Part shown: piece after piece, positions 1-9,949 of the stretch
How the letters are laid out: every line of letters begins with the position of its first letter
How positions within the stretch are numbered: the first letter of the stretch is position 1
DNA from: Ostrinia nubilalis
Taxonomy: Eukaryota; Arthropoda; Insecta; Lepidoptera; Crambidae
NCBI RefSeq assembly: GCF_963855985.1
Contig: NC_087109.1
Span: 7,708,001 to 7,772,000, forward strand
Direction: 5' to 3'
Length of the DNA stretch: 64,000 nucleotides
Program-made: the position numbers and the translations under genes
The notes under the pieces: generated by a model
Databases searched by the model: none
Seen by the model: only the letters and a program-made list of their open reading frames with translations
Told to the model about the DNA's origin: nothing

Positions 1-298
1 CAAATGACGTCCACTGCTGGACAAAGGCCTCCTCCAAGGTTTTCCACAATGCACGGTCCTGCGCTGCCCGCATCCAGGCTCTTTCCGCGACCTTTACCAG
101 ATCGTCGGTCCACCTAGTAGGAGGCCTGCCCACGCTACGTCTTCCAGCCCGTGGTCGCCACTCGAGAACTTTCCTGCCCATACGGCCATCGTCTCTACGA
201 GCTATGTGCCCCGCCCACTGCCACTTGATTTTAGCAATTCTGCGAGCTATGTCGGTTACTTTGGTTCTCCTGCGGATCTCTTCATTTACGATTGTATT
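1..298 (-). mobile_element. RTE-type LINE, 3' fragment (cut by window edge)
   Basis: Reverse-strand translation gives pieces of the C-terminal tail of an RTE-clade reverse transcriptase, including a TRWTDDL-x-KVA motif. The copy belongs to the 'ggacaaaggcctcc' subfamily. It reaches further upstream in the element than most other copies here and runs off the left edge, so its 3' tail is not seen. The clade call rests on the tail motif and on the microsatellite tails of sister copies. Confidence 0.72.
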
Positions 299-458
299 CT
301 CAATATTCTCAATAAAAGTATGAGTATTGAGTATTTTTATTATTGTTTAACACAAATGAAGTCTAAAAGTAAGTGTGTGATATTTTATTGTTTGAGCTGT
401 AATTCTGTTTTTTTTCAAAAGTCTTTCGTAGTTTTTGCGTACTACCAAATACATTAAC
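299..458. other. No feature seen
   Basis: AT-rich anonymous sequence between an RTE fragment and a small inverted-repeat element. The 83-codon open frame that runs through it starts inside the RTE fragment and looks accidental. Confidence 0.6.
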
Positions 459-603
459 GCCCGTATACACAAACATTACTATAAGGTCTCACAGTGCGTG
501 CGTGGACGCACAGGGTGACACACAAACCAATGACAGAGATCTATTCAACTCTGTGCGTTCGATTTGCTGCTTCACTTAGCAAGCATCGATTGTGAATACG
601 GGC
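459..603. mobile_element. MITE-like element E, copy 1
   Basis: The ends are inverted: gcccgtatacacaa at the left and ttgtgaatacgggc at the right. The 145-bp body matches the reverse complement of 18644-18779, including the blocks around 'ctctgtgcgtt' and 'gtgcgtggacgcacaggg'. Two copies in opposite orientation with inverted ends and no coding capacity indicate a MITE. I see no clear target duplication. Confidence 0.65.
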
Positions 604-2554
604 TCTTCTCGCCAAATGTAAGGTAGGTAATTACAGTTTTATTGGGCGCTTTGATTTTGTGCAAAATAGTTCGACGAATCGACATTTATTTTAATAGTTT
701 GCCAAACTTTATATCTCATTAAAGAGATCAAACATGGGCATCTTCTTAAATCCCACGATTTTCTGTTGCTATAACTTCCAGGTATTTATTTATAGCTATG
801 ATTTTAAGAAGGTAGTTAGGTAATAAAAATGTTCTCTCACAATGCTCATGATTTCTGACTGTACTGTTAATTTAATACTACTTTAAAGGAAAAAATAGTT
901 AATATAAACCATGTAGATACTTAGACCGTTATGTATTCTACATCTACCTACTTACTAGCTGAAAACTTTATTAACCAGAAATTGCTTACAGATTTTCCCT
1001 TGTATGCAATTCATAGAAATATTGAACCGCTGTATTGGCATGAGTCAGCACAGACGGACGATATGAACATTGAACATGATGATTTGTCAGTTTTTATCGA
1101 TTTTAGTGGCCCGAGAATCCACTAGCAATATGACAGTTTGTTTAGTGAACTGTCAAGGGCGCTAATGATTATGTGCGTAGCGTTTTAGTAGCTATTAAGT
1201 AGTTAACAGATGGCGCCACCAAAAATACATCGATTGATCCGTTCCTTTGATCTCGGGAGTGGTCAAATTGTACCTCGATTGACGGCGTCATGTTGACGTC
1301 ATCATTTAAATTTAGGACTAAAGGACACAGATATGCTGCTTTTAGTATCGGCTTACGATGAGGATGATTTGGAAAAGAAAGGAAAAGTTAGCGATAGTAC
1401 AGGGCTGGTGGATAATTGTTTGTAATATTAGACCAATGTAACATACAAAACCTAATAACATCGTATGTTACCTTTAGGCGCATTAGGGATAATTCTCATT
1501 ATAGCAACCGACTCGCTAATGGACTACCAGCTACCACTTCTCGTTTTGGCTACTTGATTAGGGCTATTCCTTTATCCCTATTGTCACAAAAGGAGCCAAA
1601 CCACACAGATTTGCAGACAGTTTGGCATGACATTCTGTTCTTTTGCTTCAATTATAACTAATATTTCCTAGATTAATTGTCATTTTTAGCTCGTAACATT
1701 AAAAAAATAAATGATATTGAAGAATAATGGCATTGTTGAAACTACTCTGTCCAAGCAGGCAATGCCGCGAATAAAGGCTTTCAAAAAATATTTACCCAGC
1801 ATGAACAGACAATCAAGGGAGAGACCCTATTCCCAAAACGATTTCTACATTGTCAACGCCCATTGTCTCTTTCACACCTACTGTTACGTTCTCAAGAGTG
1901 ACAGGGACAGATGCTCAAACTGAGGAAATCTAGGCTTGCGAAATAGCACCTCTGTTTGGGTGCGTTTAATTACCCCCTTTGCGATGGAAGCTCGCCAATC
2001 TCCATTCGAGACACCAGGGCGTGCAGTCAGCCGTGGATGTGCCAAAATGGGACCAATTAACGAGTCTATGGGCAGTAATTAACACGTGACACTCTAACTG
2101 CTCCATCTCTTGTTAGTCGCTTCCAAATGAAGGTATTTTAAAAGGATTTGGATGAAGTTTTATTTTGGCAGGAGAATCACGTGTAGGTATATTCGTAGAA
2201 TTCACAATTTTACGGTGACATATGTCAACGTGAAATTGTGAACTCTGTCAGTTTATAATATAACGCGTTAGATTGTAAACTAACAGTGGGTTAGGTTAGG
2301 TTAGATTGTAATTTAACTACGTCAGATTGTAATCTGACAGAATTCACAATTTTACGGTGACATATATATCAGAATCATCAGAATCAGAATAAGAATCATC
2401 ATTTATTTGCTTTAAATGTGGTACAGAAGATGGATTCAGTTAATGGTTAGGTCTCACAATTAGTCATTTCTGACATGCAAATATTAAATTAATTAATTAT
2501 TAAACATTTCAACATTTCATATACCGTACCTAATCTATACTTCTATACTAATAC
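604..2554. other. Anonymous AT-rich DNA with a small inverted/direct repeat
   Basis: No gene recognised; the open frames of 60-81 codons have no family resemblance. The one structured part is 2198-2365: a 26-bp perfect direct repeat (2198-2223 and 2340-2365, starting gaattcacaattttacgg), an imperfect inverted partner just after the first copy, a short TTAGG-like run near 2288 and the palindrome gtcagattgtaatctgac near 2320. Confidence 0.55.
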
Positions 2555-2772
2555 TTATTATAACTGCGAAAGTAACTCTGTCGGTCAATGTCGCTTTCAC
2601 GCCTAAACCACTTAACAGATTTTGATAAAAGGTATAGAGATAGTTTGAGTGGCGGGAAAAGACATAGGATAGTTTTTATCCCGGTTTTAGAAATAGGGAC
2701 GCCAATCGATAAAGTTTTCTGTGACATACAAAAGCAAAGACCCCTTTGTGGTCCTGTTTTGGCCACTTAAGG
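2555..2772 (+). repeat. Lepidopteran-type dispersed repeat H (diverged copy)
   Basis: It carries the phrases 'cgctttcacgcctaaaccactta', 'ggtatagagatagtttgag', 'gacataggatagtttttatc' and 'cgataaagttttctgtgac'. The same series occurs twice in tandem at 25370-25775. Open frames on both strands here are by-products of this repeat, not genes. Confidence 0.7.
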
Positions 2773-3224
2773 TTCTATCAAAAATACTGTATAGTTAAAT
2801 TATAGTTAAAAATGGAGATAAACACAAGTAATTTGGTAAAGCTCTAATATTAATTAAAAGAAGTGGCCAAAAACGGTGTAAAGAATAAAGACGGCAAAAA
2901 TCGGTACCTACTTCTGCCCTATTACATACCAACCATCATATCTGCATACTATGTATATCAAATTAACCCAATCCTCCCTGAACCCATGATTCATTCGGCC
3001 GTAAGATGCTTTGATTAGTGGCCAATATAACAAGAGGTACAACGAGGTATGAAGAGGTATGAGGTAAACAATTTAATCAGCCGAGTGAAACGATTTATGT
3101 GAACCGAACAGGTATACGACAATGATGTGGGGCTCGGGATTTGAAGGTTGATTGGGAAATAATTGGATGCTTTCATAGTGACAAACAAGTTTATTTTTCT
3201 TCTGTACATTAATATTATAGGATA
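2773..3224. other. No feature seen
   Basis: AT-rich sequence with no recognised coding, RNA or mobile-element signature. Confidence 0.5.
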
Positions 3225-3366
3225 CTAGCGGCCGCCCGCGACTTCGTACGCGTGGGCCCCTTTTTACCCCCTTAGGGGTGGAGTTTCGTAAAATTGTTTC
3301 TTAGCGGATGCCTACGTCATAACATCTACCTGCATGCCAAATTTCAGCCCGATCCGTCCAGTGGTT
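3225..3366 (+). repeat. 'actagc' dispersed repeat, left half
   Basis: This half begins actagcggccgcccgcgact and runs through 'gccaaatttcagcccgatcc' to cagtggtt, where the match to the complete copy at 24856-25075 stops. The match resumes at 13335. The repeat has therefore been split by the large element between them, and the eight bases cagtggtt at 3359-3366 form the left target duplication. Confidence 0.85.
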
Positions 3367-3413
3367 ATGTGCATGTGGATTGAGTGATCCTTGCTTCAAT
3401 CTTAACAAAAATC
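3367..3413 (+). repeat. Left 47-bp terminal inverted repeat
   Basis: Identical over 47 bases to the reverse complement of 13288-13334; the two arms diverge abruptly inward. It contains the TGAGTGATCCT motif. Confidence 0.9.
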
Positions 3414-4348
3414 TTTGCGACCTCCTATTGTCTCCGCGGGCGCCACCAAATTGAAAAAAACGTCCTTAGGAAAACTTCTGATGAATCGAAACAGTCTCTC
3501 AAAATAAAAAATCATACGTACCCTAATCAACATTTTCCTTTAGGAATCATCTAAGCCTGATATTTCTTAAATTATGGCCTTAATAAAAGCAAATTATATG
3601 CCAAGTTATTGTTAAAAACGATTAACAATTTTAGATACTATCTCAGTCTGCCTACGAACTACATATGACCCTGCAGATAGAGGTAAAAGTAAGGATCACT
3701 CACACGGCATATTGGAGGAAAGAATAAAGGTCAATTTCTTCCTTCAGCTTTTAAGTTTTGTCACACTTATTCTTTAACAAATTCGCTCGTCAGTTTGCAC
3801 AAATTTCCCAACAGAAATAAAACGTATTTGGGTATTTCTCATCGCCACGGTTCTCATCGTCACCTTCGTGGCGAATTTTATTTCTAACTTATTTCAACTT
3901 TTTGTAAACAAAAATTGTAGCGCTTGATGTGAAGATTGTATTATCAGTAAATCAGTCAAATAGTGAGTCTCGTTTGGAAGCTTTAACGTTTTGAATTTTT
4001 TGATGCCACGAAAGTGATTCTGTACTTCACAGCAATAATTTTTTCAAACTTTACTACTGTAAATGACTCTTAAGTGTTTATAAAACATGTGACAAAATGT
4101 CTTATTTTCATAGATAAATAGCAATAACATAATATTTATAAATAGGTACCTACTTAAATACAAGATAAAATTTTACCGATTAGGTCACCTACTAAGTTAC
4201 AAGATTCTACGCAATTGGTTTTAAGGGTGACAGTGGTGGCATTCTGAAATGCTAAAGAAGCAAAAAACGGATTATCAGTACCTCAATAAAAAAGAACTCT
4301 AACTGATTATCAGTCCCTCAACAAAAATATATTTTTTATTTAGGCCAG
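3414..4348. other. Left part of the large element, non-coding
   Basis: No coding sequence seen. It holds a reversed copy of the terminal motif at 3691-3714 (aaggatcactcacacggcat). It also holds 'caccttcgtggc' at 3861-3872 and a variant 'gccacgaaagtga' near 4003, which belong to a motif cluster repeated at 7826-7893. Confidence 0.6.
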
Positions 4349-4479
4349 AGGGCCTCGTATTTTTGTTGTACATCTTTTAACTCAAACTTCAGATTAAATT
4401 TATCTTACAAACAGATACACAGTCACATATACAGACATACATACAGTCATACAGACAGACAACAAAAATACGAGGCCCT
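4349..4479. repeat. Inverted repeat, 21-bp perfect arms
   Basis: agggcctcgtatttttgttg at 4349 is perfectly inverted at 4459-4479. The loop holds a 'acagacatacatacagtcat' type run. It could be a short foldback or MITE; I see no target duplication and no second copy in the window. Confidence 0.6.
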
Positions 4480-4561
4480 TATTTATTTATTGATGTACTG
4501 ATCTCTACTGTAGCACGTATTATTTATTATTATTAAAATATTGTAAAAACATAAACACCAG

Positions 4562-4828
4562 TGTACAGGTCTGTCTAATGACGGCCTAGGTAAAATTGTA
4601 AAGGTCGCTTATGTGCGACCAAACTCCTTGGCCGCGCGCCTGGCCGGCGAGAAACTTCTTTTTACTTTTTATGTTTTTTATCGATTGTCACTTTTTTCTC
4701 TTCTCTTGACTTTTTCTACTTCGAACTAAACATGTAATTTGATTTTATTTTACAATATAATTTTATTTTACACCCAAAAGCCTTTCAATCAATAATCTCT
4801 CGTAGTGTCGGTGACGTATTTTCGTTCA
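4562..4828 (+). repeat. 5' LTR of BEL/Pao element
   Basis: Starts TGTACAGGTCTGTC and ends TTTTCGTTCA (TG…CA ends). Compared base by base with 7522-7788, I found no difference. Confidence 0.95.
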
Positions 4829-4846
4829 TGGTCCTACGAGTCGGAT
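4829..4846 (+). other. Primer-binding site, probably tRNA-Tyr type
   Basis: TGGTCCTACGAGTCGGAT follows the 5' LTR with no spacer. Its complement ends in CCA and, as I recall the gene, resembles the 3' end of insect tRNA-Tyr with about two mismatches. The position is secure; the tRNA identity is inferred. Confidence 0.6.
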
Positions 4847-5353
4847 TGGCTTTGAAGATGGTAGGAAATTTACGGTAGTCCATACTGCGGAGTACCGCCC
4901 GTACAAAATTACCGGATAGCAAAGGTGCTATCTTGGGGTCCATGCAGTGGTGTCAGCGGTGACTACACGGCAGCGGAAGGATCCGGTCTTTGGTAAAGAC
5001 TGGATAAGGCGTACGGGAGGAGCAGCAGAGAGTCTTTGGCAGCGGTTGGCGGCAACCGAGGAGCGCTAGGGAGCACGACGAGCGTGAGTGTGAGAAGTCG
5101 GAGCTGGTGCACGTATCATCGTCATAGTGTGTGTTGTGAAGTGTGAAATCGTGAGTACTTTAAACCTTACTTATTGAAACGAAACAAAAAGAAGATTAAA
5201 AACGTAACTTTGGGACATTAAATTCTACATTAGTACTTTGCAATTCTCATATTTACCTAATCTTAATTTTTAAACTGATTGTATATTTTGTGTTTCTGTG
5301 TTTGTGTAGTTTTATATATTTTTGTTTGTGTAATTTGTAAATAGATTTTAAAT

Positions 5354-7273
5354 ATGGAGCCCCTAGTAAAGCTCCAGGAAGCCACTAAGGCAGCAATTGT
5401 AAGGGCATTCACGAATTTCAAAAAGTCTCCAAAAGATAGACTGACTCAAGCTTATCTTGAGACCAGGCTAGAGGTTCTAGAACAACATTGGGGAGTCTTT
5501 TTTAAAACTCAACAGGAGATTGTAAGCACTATTGATGAGGATGAATTGCAGGAATCTGACTATTATAGGGAAAGTGTGTTTGATGATGTTGAGGAGCTTT
5601 ATATGGAGTACAAGTCTCACATCAAGGATAAACTAAATAACTTACACACATTGCCCATATTAGAGTCACACACAGAGCCAGCTCAACACTCAACTCAGTT
5701 TAAATTGCCTGAAATTAAAATTCCTACTTTTTCAGGTAAATACGTAGAATGGCAAACCTTTAGAGAGCTTTTCATAGGACTAGTTCACAATAACCAATCA
5801 CTAGATGCAGCACAAAAGTTGTATTATTTAAAAGCTTACCTAGTAGGAGATGCTGCACAACTTTTAAGTAACATTTCAGTTTCAGCTGAAACCTACATAA
5901 GTTGCTGGGAAAAACTAGAGCTTATGTACAATAACAAAAGATATTTGGTTAATAACATTTTAAAACGTTTGTTTAATCAAAAATGCTCGAAAACTGAATC
6001 GGCTCAGGAAATAAAACATCTGTTAAGTACTACTTCTGACTGCTTAGAGGCTATTAAGAACTTGGGTGTGGATGTCTCATCTTGGGATATTTTTATCATT
6101 TACCTAATCAGCGGGAAACTTGACAAGGAGACTAGGAAGGCATGGGAACTAAACATTTCATCGGACGGGACTGATGAACTGCCGACCTACGAACAGTTTG
6201 CTCAATTTTTAACTGGACGATTCAGAGGCCTAGAAAACTTGAATGAAAGGACTAGTTCTGAGAGGGTTACAGGTAGAAGCTCACAATCTTTTCATTCGCG
6301 AAATGTAAATACAATTTGTACATATTGTAAAGCTAGTCATAAGATTGTAAATTGTAAAAAGTTTGCTCATGAAAGTAATGAAACTCGTCGATGTTTTGCT
6401 CGGGGAAAAGGTTTGTGCTTTATTTGTTTGTATAATAATCACTCTGCCAAGGCTTGTAAAACCAACTTCAAATGCCATATTTGTAAGAAACGTCATCACA
6501 CGTTATTACATCCCAGCGGTTTATCTACGAGAGAGAAATCAGCGAAGGGCGGTGGCTCTGCCATGCGGGCGGAAGGTAAAGCTAGTTCAGGCACAGAAGT
6601 AGGGAAGCCTAGTGAACAGGTGGTATCATTTTCATCGACAGGGAAATGTAACGAAACGGTTTTATTACCAACTGCCTTGGTTGAAGCCGAGTCAAAAAAT
6701 GGTACTTACCGCGGTATGCGAGCCTTGTTAGATCAGGGTTCGCAAGGATCTTTTATAACTAAAGGAATGGTTCAGCGCTTAGGGCTGAAAGAAAAACCTA
6801 ACGAACACGCTGTGACAGGTGTAGGCGGGGATAGTAGTATATCAAAATCCACTGTGACTTTAAACATAAAGTCAAGGTTGGACGCAACATTCAGCATGCA
6901 GGTTAACGCGTTCGTCCTGAAATCCATTACATCTGTCCTTCCTTCGGTAGAGGCACGTCCAGTAGATTCGATCTACTTGTTACCACAGGACCTTGCCGAT
7001 CCTGAGTATTACAAACCTCACAAAATTGACGTCTTGTTAGGCGCTGAGGTATACAGCCAGGTCACACGAGCAGGTATAAAACGTAGTGCAGATAGGCGTG
7101 TATTAGCTCAGGATACGACGTTAGGTTGGATATTTTCAGGCGTCGTAGATACAAACTGTCCATCCAAAACCAAGTCATTTACAAACATTGCGGTAATGCA
7201 TTCACATGCAAGGAATAAAACACTTACCTCAATGTGTAAGCGGCAATACTGTTTTTGTAAACCTTGTAAATAA
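5354..7273 (+). CDS. BEL/Pao gag-protease polyprotein (truncated, no pol)
   Basis: This 639-residue frame encodes the capsid-like Gag and aspartic protease of a Pao-type element. Residues about 115-300 are the DUF1759-type Gag region (LPEIKIPTFSGKYVEWQTF near 117). A cysteine cluster starts near 322, a CCHC knuckle lies at 355-368 (C-x2-C-x4-H-x4-C), and a CxxC-x-K-x-HH block follows. The protease has DQGSQ at about 460 (where retropepsins have D-[ST]-G), LLGAE near 561 and TLGWIFSG near 589. In full-length relatives the frame continues into reverse transcriptase; here it ends about 40 residues later in unrelated residues rich in Cys and Lys, so an internal deletion removed pol. The ATG is the first in the interior after a long leader. 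Product: assembly and packaging protein of virus-like particles. Confidence 0.93.
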   Translation: MEPLVKLQEATKAAIVRAFTNFKKSPKDRLTQAYLETRLEVLEQHWGVFFKTQQEIVSTIDEDELQESDYYRESVFDDVEELYMEYKSHIKDKLNNLHTLPILESHTEPAQHSTQFKLPEIKIPTFSGKYVEWQTFRELFIGLVHNNQSLDAAQKLYYLKAYLVGDAAQLLSNISVSAETYISCWEKLELMYNNKRYLVNNILKRLFNQKCSKTESAQEIKHLLSTTSDCLEAIKNLGVDVSSWDIFIIYLISGKLDKETRKAWELNISSDGTDELPTYEQFAQFLTGRFRGLENLNERTSSERVTGRSSQSFHSRNVNTICTYCKASHKIVNCKKFAHESNETRRCFARGKGLCFICLYNNHSAKACKTNFKCHICKKRHHTLLHPSGLSTREKSAKGGGSAMRAEGKASSGTEVGKPSEQVVSFSSTGKCNETVLLPTALVEAESKNGTYRGMRALLDQGSQGSFITKGMVQRLGLKEKPNEHAVTGVGGDSSISKSTVTLNIKSRLDATFSMQVNAFVLKSITSVLPSVEARPVDSIYLLPQDLADPEYYKPHKIDVLLGAEVYSQVTRAGIKRSADRRVLAQDTTLGWIFSGVVDTNCPSKTKSFTNIAVMHSHARNKTLTSMCKRQYCFCKPCK

Positions 7274-7483
7274 TTTTAAAATGTATTCGGTAAACCTATT
7301 GTGTTTGTTAAAATTGTTAAATTTTTCTATGTGTTATAAACTGTGTAAATGTAAATATTTGTAGTATTCTTACTACAATGCCTAACTGCAGGCAAGGACA
7401 TTTCTTTTTACTTTATAATGTTTAGTTTAATGTGTTACCTCTAAGGAAGAGATTTTTGTTGTTTCTTGTTTTTAAATATAACT

Positions 7484-7521
7484 AAAGGACATTCTGCAAT
7501 AATGTCCTTTGGCGGGCGGAA
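7484..7521 (+). other. 3' hairpin and polypurine tract of BEL/Pao element
   Basis: The sequence aaaggacattctgcaataatgtccttt folds into a stem. It is followed by ggcgggcggaa directly abutting the 3' LTR, the position of the plus-strand primer in LTR elements. Confidence 0.65.
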
Positions 7522-7788
7522 TGTACAGGTCTGTCTAATGACGGCCTAGGTAAAATTGTAAAGGTCGCTTATGTGCGACCAAACTCCTTGGCCGCGCGCC
7601 TGGCCGGCGAGAAACTTCTTTTTACTTTTTATGTTTTTTATCGATTGTCACTTTTTTCTCTTCTCTTGACTTTTTCTACTTCGAACTAAACATGTAATTT
7701 GATTTTATTTTACAATATAATTTTATTTTACACCCAAAAGCCTTTCAATCAATAATCTCTCGTAGTGTCGGTGACGTATTTTCGTTCA
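7522..7788 (+). repeat. 3' LTR of BEL/Pao element
   Basis: 267 bp, matching 4562-4828 throughout. It is followed by the ACCAG target duplication. Confidence 0.95.
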
Positions 7789-7893
7789 ACCAGTCACTAT
7801 ATTTTAAAATAAACCAAAGCAAGAAATCACTTTCGTGGCCTAAAATCACCTTCGTGTATAAAACACCACGAAGGTGGTGCCACGAAGGTGACG

Positions 7894-8841
7894 AAAATTT
7901 TAGTTTTTTATGAATTATCCTTAAATTTGATTAACGGTTCAAGTCGAATACTACAAAAATAAGTCTAACATGTTAAGTTTTCAATGGCAAAGTTTCAATT
8001 AAATTGTTTAAATTTTAGAGGTAGAAAATATTGTTCAAGCAAGCTACGGTATGTCTATGGAAAATCACAAAAAGCTACGTATTTCTTTCGCAGAGCGACG
8101 ATCGACCTATCTCACCTCCCCAATGGTCGAAGCGTGATTGACGTTAACCGAATAGAATGCTGTGATTGGTTGCTGGTGTTCGGTTTAACGGCAATCTTGT
8201 ATTATTACTCAAAATTTTAGGTACCTAAAATCGTGTGACCAACGTATTTCGCTTTCTCAATTCAAAATAATTATAAGAAGATATTTTTTTGACTATTGTG
8301 TGGAAAGTATATTTAATTACGATGATTTTAGTATATGCTACACACAAATTGAATGAAAATTGTGAATGCAGTAACCAAATGTTTCATTGCAACCGAAGGT
8401 GTGACACGATGAGAACGCGAAAAATGACCCCGTTTTTTATCGTTTCATGTGATTTTTTCGTATTATTTTTGCTTCTATTACGATAAAATTTATTTTGTAT
8501 GTAGCTAAATAGATATTTTATCATCTGATTTCAAAGGTATTGTTCTAACTTGTACCGTTTATGAACTATTATTGTGTGACCATCAAAGGACAATGTTCGT
8601 TCTCCATACATTGTTCGCCTAAGAACCAACAATTTTGACATATTACTACCCGAAAGCAAAATAATACGATTCTGTGTGTAAGAACAATGATTCCTGATGG
8701 ACACTTGCCATAAAATTAATGATTAAGAATATTAAATCACAGCGATTTTATAATATGTCGTTTATGACAACATGGCGTCTAATGTATTGTGTGAATGTAT
8801 GAACACCGATTCGCGAAAAATGTTTTGTATTGTCGTCACGC
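7894..8841. other. Interior of the large element, no gene recognised
   Basis: AT-rich. A weak inverted repeat lies at about 8139-8194 (ttgacgttaaccgaa against its inverse near the right end). Two short open frames (78 and 65 codons) have no recognisable motif. Confidence 0.5.
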
Positions 8842-9163
8842 CGAGTCGCAGCCAAATAGTATAAAATAATAGAACAAGTTTTAGAAATACAACTCGGCAT
8901 TCCACTTTTATAATATGCCCACATATTGCACGTAAATAAACAACATGAATCGTAGGTTGTTTCCACCCTTGTCATCTGACACATGAAATAAACTCCTATT
9001 GTATTATAGATATCGAAGCCGAATCGTATATAATAATAGAATGGGTTTTGGAGATCACTCGGGGTTCCACTTTTATAAAAAACCTACATATTTCATAAAA
9101 ATAACACGAATCATGAGTTTTCTTTTCACCATTTACATCTGACACGAGATAACAAACTCCTAT
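8842..9163. repeat. Diverged tandem duplication, period about 164 bp
   Basis: Copy A (8842-8999) and copy B (9013-9163) align throughout. Anchors are 'ttccacttttata' (8900, 9065), 'catctgacac' (8973, 9136) and 'aaactcctat' (about 8990 and 9154). The divergence is high, so the duplication is old. Neither copy has an evident open frame. Confidence 0.75.
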
Positions 9164-9167
9164 CTCC

Positions 9168-9457
9168 ATGACTACCGTCGTAGTCTATGCCAAAGACTAC
9201 AATATTTTAAGCAAGAAGTTTCAAACCTTAGCGGCTACAGTAACCCCTGGGCCACATACATCATGATAACATTCGGTCGACACCGGAACGAAGTCTTGCG
9301 ATTATGCAAAAAAGCATCGTATTCTAGTGCGGCTATATCACGTTCAACCGGGGTTTTAATTCGACTAAAGTCCTGACTAAAGACTGGAAGAAAATACGCC
9401 GCATTGTATGAGCACTTCGTGTTCGTTAAAGCGGCTTCAGATCTAGAGCCCACATAG
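9168..9457 (+). pseudogene. Decayed coding remnant inside the large element
   Basis: Two overlapping plus-strand frames look protein-like. 9168-9266 begins with ATG (MTTVVVYAKDYNILSKKF…). 9263-9457 contains GRHRNEVLRLCKKASYSSAA, then one in-frame TGA at 9374, then KTGRKYAALYEHFVFV and a stop. A diverged inverted copy at 10187-10292 preserves R-x-EVLRLCK in the same frame, which argues for past coding on this strand. The 72-codon frame on the other strand is then probably a shadow. The stretch around RNEVLRLCKKA might be a helix-turn-helix, but I cannot name the family. Confidence 0.45.
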
Positions 9458-9597
9458 TTTTCTTTCCAATAATATCCGCAAGTAACGCTGCATGATCTTT
9501 ACAACAAAAACGGCAATAGTTATTAAGGTGCCAAAATTATATGATTACTTTGGCACGGTATTATACACGTTCGAAGTTTTGTCATTTTCATTCATTT

Positions 9598-9762
9598 CAT
9601 CATCATCATCATCATTATCATTTCAGCCACAGGACGTCCACTACTGAACATAGGCCTCCCCCAATGACTTCCACATCGCACGGTTGGTAGCGGCCTGCAT
9701 CCAGCGCCTTCCCGCTACCTTTATCAGGTCGTCGGTCCACCTTGTGGTGGGTTGACATTGCA
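9598..9762 (-). mobile_element. RTE-type LINE 3' end with (ATG)n tail
   Basis: The plus strand reads (cat)n, cagccacaggacgtccac, gaacataggcctccc and the tail-encoding block. The reverse strand encodes RWTDDLIKVAGRRWMQAA-type residues. It belongs to the 'gaacataggcctcc' subfamily, whose copies end in an ATG microsatellite. It is truncated at its 5' end next to a coding-looking segment. Confidence 0.75.
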
Positions 9763-9766
9763 GAAT

Positions 9767-9919
9767 ATGACTTTTGATAGGTTCATCATAGAATTCGGCG
9801 GGGATATCCTCACGGAGGAAGTTCGAAAAAGGGCGGAACAAGATCTTATAATAATGCAAGGCCGAAGCTGTAACGCCACGCGCCTCCTACGTGTAATCCG
9901 GCGAGTATGCAATAAATAG
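9767..9919 (+). CDS. Unrecognised 50-residue frame, possible terminal exon
   Basis: Starts MTFDRFIIEFGGDILTEEVR and ends RVIRRVCNK-stop. Its balanced composition and many charged residues look like real protein. The bases just upstream ('gacattgcag') would fit a splice acceptor, so it could be the last exon of a gene cut off by the RTE insertion at 9598-9762. I do not recognise the family. It lies within the large TIR element and could be part of that element's own gene. Confidence 0.35.
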   Translation: MTFDRFIIEFGGDILTEEVRKRAEQDLIIMQGRSCNATRLLRVIRRVCNK

Positions 9920-9949
9920 TAATGTCTGGTAAATAGTGGTAATACGTAT

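Larger units (their letters stand above)
4562..7788 (+). mobile_element. BEL/Pao LTR retrotransposon, non-autonomous (gag-protease only)
   Basis: Two 267-bp LTRs flank a 2.7-kb interior, and 5-bp target duplications ACCAG lie at 4557-4561 and 7789-7793. The LTRs look identical by eye, so the insertion is recent. The interior has a primer-binding site next to the 5' LTR, one gag-protease frame and a purine-rich tract before the 3' LTR. Reverse transcriptase, RNase H and integrase are absent, so this copy must have been moved by proteins from a full-length relative. It sits inside the larger TIR element. Confidence 0.95.
3858..7893. repeat. Possible nested element bounded by cgtcaccttcgtggc inverted repeats
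   Basis: A 15-bp sequence at 3858-3872 is exactly inverted at 7879-7893. Further variants of the same phrase lie just inside each end (near 4003, 7826, 7847 and 7864). Removing the BEL/Pao insertion leaves about 0.8 kb. It may be a separate small transposon nested in the large element, or a cluster of binding sites belonging to it. No target duplication was found. Confidence 0.4.

Noticed and set aside
2286..2306. Telomeric TTAGG array
   Set aside because: Only two to three units; too short for an interstitial telomere claim.
2548..2770. Overlapping frames on both strands
   Set aside because: The sequence is a dispersed repeat present in at least two more copies in the window.
6281..6602. 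Alternative frames in the gag region
   Set aside because: They overlap the strongly supported gag-protease frame with its CCHC knuckle.
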